64,000 nucleotides of DNA from CAVYXK01 sp963708245. Lineage in GTDB: Bacteria > Pseudomonadota > Alphaproteobacteria > Acetobacterales > Acetobacteraceae. The position numbers and the translations under genes were made by a program. Shown piece by piece: positions 1 through 6,839 of this stretch (positions within the stretch are counted from its first letter, which is position 1; every line of letters starts with the position of its first letter). The notes beneath the pieces were generated by a model. It did no database searches. It saw only the letters and a program-made list of their open reading frames with translations, and was not told where the DNA came from. The stretch lies in the NCBI GenBank assembly GCA_963708245.1, contig OY970201.1:6634001-6698000 (forward strand). Direction: 5' to 3'.

Positions 1-47
1 GCGGATGGGCAGCATACCAACCTTGGGGTCCGTCAGCGAGGGCGACA

Positions 48-1265
48 GTGCGGGTGATTGGGGTTGACTTCGGCATCAGCAACAGTGTGGTCACCGTGCT
101 CAATGAGGGTGGGACTACGCTGTCACGCACGGTACTCTGCTTCTGGTTGGAGCCATTCGGCGCCAGCCAGCGGTTTCGCTATGCGGCTGGCTCAGAGGCG
201 ATCCAAGCCTATCTCGAGGATCCTCTCGACAGTCGGCTGATTCTCTCGATGAAGACGTTCCTGGCGCAACGAAGCTTTGAAAGCACACGCATCTTCGGAC
301 GCATCCATACCCTTGAGCAACTGGTGGCGATGTTCCTGCGCAAGCTCCTGCCGGAGGTCGGCGACGGAGCCGCTATCGTGGCTGGACGTCCAGTGCGGTT
401 CGCCGGCGAGAGCGCGGATGATGCGCTTGGCGAGAAGCGGTTGCGAGCCGCCTATACCGAGGCGTCGCTCCCTGTCCTCGACGTCGTGCTCGAACCGGAA
501 GCGGCCGGATGGCGCTTCGTGCGTGGGCTTTCTGTACCGGCGACGGTGCTGATCGGCGATTTTGGCGGTGGCACGAGCGACTTCTCGGTGTTGCGCTTTA
601 CGCCCGACCGGGGCATCGCGGCGCTCGGGCACGCCGGGGTTGGAATCGCCGGCGATGTGTTCGATTATCGCATCATCGATCACGTGATCTCGCCGCAGCT
701 TGGCAAAGGCGACACGTACGCGATAATGGGCAAGGAGCTTCCGGTCCCGCCCGAGTACTTCTCGAGCTTCGCGCGCTGGCATCGGCTCTCTATGATGCGT
801 ACGCCACGCATTCTGCGCGACATCAGTTCGGTGGCGCGTACAGCCGCGCATCCCGAGCGGCTTCAGGCGCTGATCCGATTGATAGAGGGCGAGCACGGCT
901 ACCGGCTCTACGAAGCCGTGGCAGCGGCAAAGATGGCGCTCTCACATGAAGAACGAACCGTTTTGCGCTTCCGCGAGGCAGGTTTCGTGATCGAGACGCC
1001 GATCAGCCGCATCGAATTCGAGAATTGGATCGCCGAGGATCTGAGTCAGCTCGGAGGAGCCGTCGATGCGGCGCTCAAAGCCGCCGGAGTTAAGGCAAAT
1101 GATATTGATCGTGTGTTTCTTACGGGGGGCACCTCCTTCGTGCCGGCGGTTCGGGCGCTCTTTTTGCGCCGCTTCGGACCGGAGCGCGTCTCCGCTGGGG
1201 GCGAGTTCGTGTCCGTCTCGGAGGGACTTGCGTTGATCAGGCGCGACCGGATTAGGGCGGGCTGA
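48..1265 (+). CDS. Hsp70-family protein, YegD-like
   Basis: Actin/Hsp70-fold ATPase of 405 residues. The first phosphate motif (GVDFGISNS) is at the N-terminus, the second (GDFGGGTSDF) is near residue 170, and an adenosine-binding motif (LTGGTSFVPA) is near residue 357. The protein ends soon after the nucleotide-binding domain, so the classical DnaK substrate-binding and lid domains are absent. This is the layout of YegD-type Hsp70 relatives, whose clients are not established. The GTG start at 48 is chosen because GAGGG lies just upstream and the fold begins at once; the frame is open to the window edge, so an upstream start cannot be excluded. It converges on the dehalogenase-like gene with a 44-nt gap. 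Family call is firm, function unknown. Confidence 0.85.
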   Translation: MRVIGVDFGISNSVVTVLNEGGTTLSRTVLCFWLEPFGASQRFRYAAGSEAIQAYLEDPLDSRLILSMKTFLAQRSFESTRIFGRIHTLEQLVAMFLRKLLPEVGDGAAIVAGRPVRFAGESADDALGEKRLRAAYTEASLPVLDVVLEPEAAGWRFVRGLSVPATVLIGDFGGGTSDFSVLRFTPDRGIAALGHAGVGIAGDVFDYRIIDHVISPQLGKGDTYAIMGKELPVPPEYFSSFARWHRLSMMRTPRILRDISSVARTAAHPERLQALIRLIEGEHGYRLYEAVAAAKMALSHEERTVLRFREAGFVIETPISRIEFENWIAEDLSQLGGAVDAALKAAGVKANDIDRVFLTGGTSFVPAVRALFLRRFGPERVSAGGEFVSVSEGLALIRRDRIRAG

Positions 1266-1309
1266 GGTCACGTCAAGACATGAGCTCCCTCCGCGCTCGA
1301 CGCCTGACC

Positions 1310-1996
1310 CTAGCGCCGTCCCACGTGTCGCGTGATGAGCTGATCGGCAACGTCATTCAGATCGTCGCCGACGATCTGCGGCTGAGGGCCGACTCCCAAA
1401 ACATCGTTGCCGACGCGCTTGATCAGCGCCGCCTCCCAGCCGGCCGCCACGGCGCCAAGCGTGTCCCATGTATGGCACGCGATAAGACAGAGCTGCGAGG
1501 GCTCCACCCCAAGCTCCCTCTCGACATAGGCGTACGCCTGGCGCGAAGGCTTATGGTGCTTCACGCCATCCGCGCTGAAACGCCGTTCGAATAGATCGAC
1601 AATGCCGCCATGTTCAAGCTGGCGGGTTTGAACCTCGAGCAGATTGTCTGTGAGGGTGAACAGCCGGAAACCTGCGTCGCGCAACTTGCGTAGCGCGGCC
1701 GGCACCTCCCGATGCGGCGGCATTGTCGAGAACTTCTCCTTAAGCTCGTCCTTGTCCGGATCTCCAATTTTGATGCCTTCCGTATCCGCCAACATCTTCA
1801 TCACGGCTGCGCCGATATCTGTGAACGGGACGTAGCAACCGGCCACAGTCAAGGCCGCAGAATACATGATGAAGTTAGCGAACCAAAGGCGCATGGCCTT
1901 CTTCTCGCCAAAGATGCGCTCGAAAGTCGGCTCCATCGTTTGAAGATCGAGAAGTGTCTCGTTGACATCAAAGACGATCAGAGGAAGGTCTACCAT
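1310..1996 (-). CDS. HAD-superfamily type II haloacid dehalogenase-like protein
   Basis: 228 residues with all four HAD motifs: motif I FDVNETLLD (nucleophile Asp), motif II TLTDN, motif III lysine in KHHKPS, and motif IV ACHTWDTLGA. This spacing is typical of the (S)-2-haloacid dehalogenase subfamily, which hydrolyses 2-haloacids through an aspartyl ester, although many members have other or unknown substrates. It is the last gene of a minus-strand run (alpha/beta hydrolase, MDR, DUF417, RclA-like), with a 68-nt gap from the RclA-like gene. A dehalogenation role is suggested by the family and the neighbours but not proven. Confidence 0.8.
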   Translation of the reverse strand: MVDLPLIVFDVNETLLDLQTMEPTFERIFGEKKAMRLWFANFIMYSAALTVAGCYVPFTDIGAAVMKMLADTEGIKIGDPDKDELKEKFSTMPPHREVPAALRKLRDAGFRLFTLTDNLLEVQTRQLEHGGIVDLFERRFSADGVKHHKPSRQAYAYVERELGVEPSQLCLIACHTWDTLGAVAAGWEAALIKRVGNDVLGVGPQPQIVGDDLNDVADQLITRHVGRR

Positions 1997-2064
1997 GTCA
2001 TCAGGCTCCTTTTGTTCGAAAGCTGGCTATTCCACCCTCCGTCGAGGTGAGACGGTCGCTGCCC

Positions 2065-3456
2065 TCAACGCTGCGGCACGTTCGCCAACAGCGGCCCTAG
2101 CCCCTCGGCCATCGTGAGGTGCGCAATGACAGCGTCGCGGAGTTTCGGATAGGGCAAATCCGCCAGCATCGCCGTTTGCATTGCGGCCATCACTTCGCCT
2201 GCCTCTGAGCCAATCATCGTGAAGCCCAGAATGCGATCGTCGCCGGCGCCGACGAGCACTTTCATGAAGCCGCGTGTCTCATCTGTCGTATGCGTGCGCA
2301 GCACAGCCTCCATCGGGAGACTTGCGACGCGCGTGGCAACGCCCGCACGCTGCGCCTCGCGTTCGTTCAGCCCCACACGGGCAAGCGGAGGATCAGTGAA
2401 GACGCAGTACGGCACCAGCCGGTCGCGCGTGCTGCGCTTCCCGCCGGCCTGGTTGTCCATGATGATTCGGAAGTCGTCCACGGATACATGCGTAAACTGC
2501 GGGCTGCCGGCGCATTCCCCCAGCGCCCAGACACCGGGCGCCGTCGTCTCCAGCCGCTCGTTGACGCGAATGGTGCCACGCGCGTCCAGGTCGACCCCGG
2601 CCTTCTCCAGCCCGATCCCGGCGGTGTTCGGGATGCGCCCTACCGCGACCAGGATGTCGCTGCCCTCGATCGCTTCTTCACCGGAGGGCGAGCGCACCGA
2701 GAGGGTGACCCCTTGCCCGGACTGGCCACGCACCCTCAGCGTCTCGGCCGCCATCATGAACCGGATGCCTTCGTCGCTCAGGATCCGCTGCATAGCATCT
2801 GAAACATCCGGGTCCTCCCGGCTCATGACCTCTTGTCCGGGCTCGATGACCGTCACGCGGCTGCCGAAGCGACGGTAGGCCTGTGCCATTTCGACGCCCA
2901 CGTAACCGCCGCCGAGCACGATCAGATGCTCGGGCAGATAGTCCAGCTCAAGCAGATCGACATGGGTCAGTGGTCGGGCGGCCTCCAGGCCGGGAACATT
3001 CGGAATCGCCGCATGCGATCCGACGTCGATGAACACCTGCTCGGCCGTCAGCACGCGCGTGCCGCCCTCGTTTAACTGGACCTCGAGCGTCTTCGGCCCC
3101 GCGAAGTGTCCGCTCCCCATGATCAGCCCAGCGCCGGTCGCCTTGTAGTTCTGCAGATGCAGGGCGACTTCGTGCTCGACCATCTCGCGTTTCCGTTGCC
3201 GCACCTTTACCATGTCCGTCGTCACGGTCCCGGCCATCGTGCCGAACTGCGCCGCGTGCCGCGTCAGGTGCGCGACCCGCGCGCTCCAGACCTCATTCTT
3301 GCTGGGCATGCAGGCGATGTTGGGGCAGGAGCCGCCGATATAGCGCCGCTCGACCACGGCTGTGCGCCTCCCTGATCGCGCCATATGCCAGGCGAGCAGC
3401 TTGCCACCTTGGCCACTGCCCAGAATCAGAACGTCAAACTGCTCTGATTTAGACAT
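2065..3456 (-). CDS. RclA-like pyridine nucleotide-disulfide oxidoreductase
   Basis: 463-residue FAD flavoprotein. It has an N-terminal dinucleotide motif GSGQGG (residues 13-18), a redox-active disulfide GGSCPNIACMPSK (Cys44/Cys49), a second Rossmann motif GGGYVG for NAD(P)H, and a C-terminal dimerisation domain with a His...Glu pair in HLTMAEGL. The stretch QFTHVSVDDFRI followed by GKRSTRDR is closer to E. coli RclA (a Cu/hypochlorite-response reductase) than to lipoamide dehydrogenase, from memory. The neighbouring DUF417 gene supports this, because E. coli rclA and rclC have the same pairing. Mercuric reductase is less likely: there is no N-terminal HMA domain and no C-terminal vicinal Cys pair. 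Confidence 0.8.
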   Translation of the reverse strand: MSKSEQFDVLILGSGQGGKLLAWHMARSGRRTAVVERRYIGGSCPNIACMPSKNEVWSARVAHLTRHAAQFGTMAGTVTTDMVKVRQRKREMVEHEVALHLQNYKATGAGLIMGSGHFAGPKTLEVQLNEGGTRVLTAEQVFIDVGSHAAIPNVPGLEAARPLTHVDLLELDYLPEHLIVLGGGYVGVEMAQAYRRFGSRVTVIEPGQEVMSREDPDVSDAMQRILSDEGIRFMMAAETLRVRGQSGQGVTLSVRSPSGEEAIEGSDILVAVGRIPNTAGIGLEKAGVDLDARGTIRVNERLETTAPGVWALGECAGSPQFTHVSVDDFRIIMDNQAGGKRSTRDRLVPYCVFTDPPLARVGLNEREAQRAGVATRVASLPMEAVLRTHTTDETRGFMKVLVGAGDDRILGFTMIGSEAGEVMAAMQTAMLADLPYPKLRDAVIAHLTMAEGLGPLLANVPQR

Positions 3457-3551
3457 GAGCTCCCTCCATTTCTAACCGAGATGACCAAAGTGCCGACCGA
3501 AAACGGCTCTTCGCGGCTTGCCAACTTGCCCATCGCGGACAGCTCCCGGTT

Positions 3552-4091
3552 TCACCGCGTCAGCACAGTCGATTGGCCCTCATAGATCGCACCATAGCCG
3601 TCGTGCTCTAGCTCCAGCGCAACCTGCATCACATCCTGCTTCAATAAATAGATCGAGACGGCGAGGAGTACGACGTCCTTCATCAAGAATGCGACCGGCA
3701 GATACATGGCTGGAAAGCCACCCGCTTCTGTTGCCCACGCGTTGGGAAAGAGCGGTATAATGGTGACCGTGCCGAGAAAGGTGACGATCGAGCCAAGTGC
3801 CCCGAGAATACCGAGCCTGCGGTTCCAGAAGCCCAGGAAGATCAGTGTACCGAATGTCCATTCTGTTGTGCCGAGGAAAAAACTCGCACCTCGAACACCG
3901 AAGGCCGGGATCGTCCAGAAGACCAGTGGGCTATGACTGATGAACGGGGTAATCTGATGAGCTTCAAAACTGAACCACTTCTGGTAGCCAAATATGATGA
4001 ATGTAAGTACCATGGAGGCACGAACTAAGTGATTGGCCAGGTCGCCGCTGAATAGGCCGGTTTTAGACAGGCGAATAATGAGCGCGTTCAT
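3552..4091 (-). CDS. DUF417 (YkgB/RclC-like) inner-membrane protein
   Basis: 179 residues with about four hydrophobic segments (around residues 25-45, 55-75, 85-120 and 135-155) and the DUF417 core (IIFGYQKWFSFEA, then FWNRRLGILGALGS). E. coli RclC (YkgB) belongs to this family and is induced by reactive chlorine. The position directly upstream of the RclA-like gene in the same run repeats the rclA/rclC association. The molecular function of the family is not known. Start ATG at 4091. Confidence 0.8.
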   Translation of the reverse strand: MNALIIRLSKTGLFSGDLANHLVRASMVLTFIIFGYQKWFSFEAHQITPFISHSPLVFWTIPAFGVRGASFFLGTTEWTFGTLIFLGFWNRRLGILGALGSIVTFLGTVTIIPLFPNAWATEAGGFPAMYLPVAFLMKDVVLLAVSIYLLKQDVMQVALELEHDGYGAIYEGQSTVLTR

Positions 4092-4167
4092 CAGGTTCCT
4101 CTTGTTCCATGGTATGCATCTGACTTCGGCATCGCATCTCTTCTCGTTTTCTTAATGAGATGAGCCG

Positions 4168-5148
4168 TCAGGTGTCGACCACCACGACCATCTTGCCGCC
4201 GGCCTCGTTGGCCTCCATGACGCGATGTGCTTCGCGAATTTCCTCGAAGCGAAAGATGCGCGAAGGCTTCGCCTTAAGGCGGCCCTCCGCCACTTGCTGT
4301 GCTATTTCCTGGAGCGGCACATCGGACAATGGGAACTCGGGCGTACCGAATACGAAGCTCCCGAAAAACGTCATGTAGACGCCGCTGGCCATTTGCAGCA
4401 GCGGGTTGAATTCGGCGATCGGCGCGAGGCCACCCAAGAAGCCCGCCAGGCATGCCCGGCCACCCCGCCGTAGCATGGAGAGAGAATCAAGAATGGTGCT
4501 GTTCCCAACCAGGTCAAGCACCGCGTCGATTTGCTTGGCTTCCACGATGCGCTTGGAGAGATCCGAGCCTTCCCGTTCGACACGGTCGACACCGAGTGCT
4601 TCGAGCAGAGGGAAGCGTTCGCCCGTGCGGGTGGTGACGATCACCCGCGCCCCGGCATTGACCGCCATGTTGACAGCGGCCTGGCCGAATGAGGAGCGCG
4701 CCCCACGGATCACCAGGCGCTGGCCCTTTGTGATCTCCAAGTTACGGAACAGGCAGGTCCAGGCCGTCGCATAGGTCTCGGGGATCGCGGCCAGTTCGGC
4801 CCACGACAAGTCAGAGTCGATGCGCGCCACGTTCGATGCCCGGGCTCGTGTGTATTCGGCATAGCTGCCGTTGATGGTACGACCGAGGCCACCCATGAGT
4901 GCAGCCACTTTGGCCCCCACGGGGAATTCACCACCTGGGCATGCGTCCACGAGGCCGACGCATTCGATCCCGCTCACCTTGGCGGCCTCGGCCCACTCGC
5001 CGCGGCGCATATGCATCTCGGCGTGATTGATCCCGAAGGCCTTGATTTCAATCACGACGTGACCGATCTCGGGCTCCGGCTTCGGAAGCTCTGTATAAAC
5101 TAGACTGTCCAGGCCGCCGAACTTTTCTAGAACGATCGCGCGCATCAT
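4168..5148 (-). CDS. MDR-superfamily NAD(P)-dependent oxidoreductase (quinone reductase-like)
   Basis: 326 residues with the zinc-independent medium-chain dehydrogenase/reductase layout: an N-terminal GroES-like domain (KAFGINHAEMHMRRGEW), a central Rossmann fold where the usual AASGGVG motif is replaced by GARSSFGQAAVNMA, and a C-terminal NAGGKMVVVVD tail. Structural zinc cysteines are absent, as in quinone oxidoreductases (QOR). It may reduce quinones or reactive alkenals. It follows the alpha/beta hydrolase by 14 nt and is probably co-transcribed. Two consecutive ATGs are possible starts. Confidence 0.8.
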   Translation of the reverse strand: MMRAIVLEKFGGLDSLVYTELPKPEPEIGHVVIEIKAFGINHAEMHMRRGEWAEAAKVSGIECVGLVDACPGGEFPVGAKVAALMGGLGRTINGSYAEYTRARASNVARIDSDLSWAELAAIPETYATAWTCLFRNLEITKGQRLVIRGARSSFGQAAVNMAVNAGARVIVTTRTGERFPLLEALGVDRVEREGSDLSKRIVEAKQIDAVLDLVGNSTILDSLSMLRRGGRACLAGFLGGLAPIAEFNPLLQMASGVYMTFFGSFVFGTPEFPLSDVPLQEIAQQVAEGRLKAKPSRIFRFEEIREAHRVMEANEAGGKMVVVVDT

Positions 5149-5162
5149 CGCACTCCAACAGA

Positions 5163-6017
5163 TCAGCGGGGGAGGAAGTCGCGGATCATCGCGGCGATCT
5201 CGTTACAGTGCGTCTCAAGCGCGAAGTGGCCAGTGTCGAAGAAGCGCACCTGCGCGCCTGGAATATCACGCTTGAACGCCTCGGCGCCCGGCGGCAGAAA
5301 GAACGGGTCATTCTTGCCCCAAGCTGCCAGAAACGGCGGCTCGTGCTTGCGAAAATAGGACTGGAAGTTGGGATAAAGCGCGACGTTGCTCTTGTAGTCG
5401 CCAAAGAGATCGAGCTGCACTTCATCCGCGCCGGGGCGTGCCAGATAGAAATTATCGAGCGAATATCCGTCCGGGGAAACCGAGGACGGATCGGCAACCC
5501 CGTGGGTATACTGCCAGACCGTCGTCTCTGGCGAAAGGAAGGTACGGAGGGCCTCACGGTTGGCTTTGGACGCGTCTTGCCAGTACGCACGAATCGGGTT
5601 CCAGCCATCGCTGAGGCCTTCCTCATATGCATTGCCATTCTGCGAGATTATGGCGGTGATGCGTTCGGGATGCCGCATCGCAAGGCGGAAGCCAGTCGGT
5701 GCGCCATAATCGAAGACATAGATGGCGAAGCGGCCCAGTCCGCTCATTTCGGTGAAGCGGTTGATAACCGTTGAGATGTTATCGAATGTGTAGCTGAACT
5801 TTGTTCGGTCAGGCATGTCGGATTGGCCGAACCCAGGCAAGTCGGGCGCAACAACGTGAAACTGGTCCGCGAGCTGCGGGATGAGATCGCGGAACATGTG
5901 GCTCGCGGTCGGAAAGCCGTGCAGCAGGAGGAGTGCAGGAGCGTTCGGACGACCCGCCTCCCTATAGAATATTTCGATGCCATCAACTGGCATCCGCCGG
6001 TAGGTGATCTCAGTCAT
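5163..6017 (-). CDS. Alpha/beta hydrolase, epoxide hydrolase/haloalkane dehalogenase class
   Basis: 284 residues. It shows the oxyanion HGFPTASHMFRDL motif, a nucleophile elbow VFDYGAP in which the nucleophile is Asp rather than Ser, an acid in GKNDPFF and a catalytic His in DTGHFALE. An Asp nucleophile places it with epoxide hydrolases and haloalkane dehalogenases. The Trp that follows the nucleophile in classical haloalkane dehalogenases is Tyr here, so the halide site is not canonical. Neighbouring HAD and Rcl-like genes suggest a role against halogenated or oxidised small molecules (inference). The start overlaps the end of the broken upstream hydrolase by 8 nt. Confidence 0.8.
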   Translation of the reverse strand: MTEITYRRMPVDGIEIFYREAGRPNAPALLLLHGFPTASHMFRDLIPQLADQFHVVAPDLPGFGQSDMPDRTKFSYTFDNISTVINRFTEMSGLGRFAIYVFDYGAPTGFRLAMRHPERITAIISQNGNAYEEGLSDGWNPIRAYWQDASKANREALRTFLSPETTVWQYTHGVADPSSVSPDGYSLDNFYLARPGADEVQLDLFGDYKSNVALYPNFQSYFRKHEPPFLAAWGKNDPFFLPPGAEAFKRDIPGAQVRFFDTGHFALETHCNEIAAMIRDFLPR

Positions 6018-6653
6018 TTGCCGAGCTCCTTTTTGAATAACTCGATTTCTCTAGCTCACTGCCGTTACGGCCCCCATCGCGCGAACGGGACGCCTCGAGG
6101 ATGATTTCGATGACGGGTTCAGGCGCGCTGATTAACGGCGTGTGGTCGACCTTTTCCGATCGGATTCGCGCGCCCATGCGTTCCGCCATGAAGTGCTGGG
6201 TGGCCGGGTTGATCATTCGGTCTTCCTCGGCAACGAGGTACCAGGACGGCTTCACCTTCCAATTCGGTCTCAGCGCCTTTTCTTGAATGCTGCCAGTTGG
6301 GGTGCCTCCGGGTGGGGCTGCCCGCGATAGAACACGTCCGCGACCGTCTCGCCCTCGTCGGGCGCCAACGCTGCTACAAAGACCAGCGATCGAATTCGCT
6401 CATTGGTTGTGGCGCCTATCACCGCGCCGGCATAAGCGTGGGCTGCCAAGATCACGGGTCCATCCGTGCGCTCCAGGGTGCGGTCGAGTGCGGCGACGTC
6501 ATCTGACAACGATGTCAGTGGGATCGGAGCTGCCAAGACATGGAGCCCCCTGGACAGCAATGGCCCGATAACGTCGTTCCAGCTTGACCCGTCAGCCCAG
6601 GCGCCGTGAACCAACACGACGCTGGCCTGTCCCTTGGAACTACTCACGTTCAT
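6010..6653 (-). pseudogene. Broken alpha/beta hydrolase (frameshift plus internal deletion)
   Basis: Two parts of one alpha/beta hydrolase lie in different frames. The N-terminal part (6653 down to 6270) has VVLVHGAWADGSSW and AAHAYAGAVIG at the nucleophile elbow. The C-terminal part (about 6290 down to 6010) has KPSWYLVAEEDRMINP and the catalytic-His segment VDHTPLIS. Compared with intact relatives (from memory), roughly 40 residues before the IQEKALRP segment are missing and the frame changes near 6270-6295. The elbow has Ala where Ser is normal, as in a known subset of this family. It is the first gene of the minus run, divergent from the regulator at 6840; the 186-bp gap between them must hold both promoters, but I see no clear operator in it. 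Confidence 0.65.
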
Positions 6654-6839
6654 CTCCTTTCACGGTCGCTTGAGGTCGACGGGAACTTGCCCGTCAGGCA
6701 GGGCCGCGATCAGGTTTATCCGCGAGCGATTGCGAATCCTGGGGGTTATTCTAAAAAGTTCTAAAGGCGACCTCTGAGCCTGCATCATCCGAGGTCTTTG
6801 TAATCACGAACGCGCGATTCCATTGCGGCCGATGACGCC

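Noticed and set aside
2065..3456. Mercuric reductase (merA)
   Set aside because: No HMA domain, no C-terminal Cys pair and no mer genes nearby; the DUF417 neighbour fits RclA better.
5163..6017. True haloalkane dehalogenase
   Set aside because: The halide-binding Trp after the nucleophile Asp is Tyr, so only the broader epoxide hydrolase/dehalogenase class is supported.
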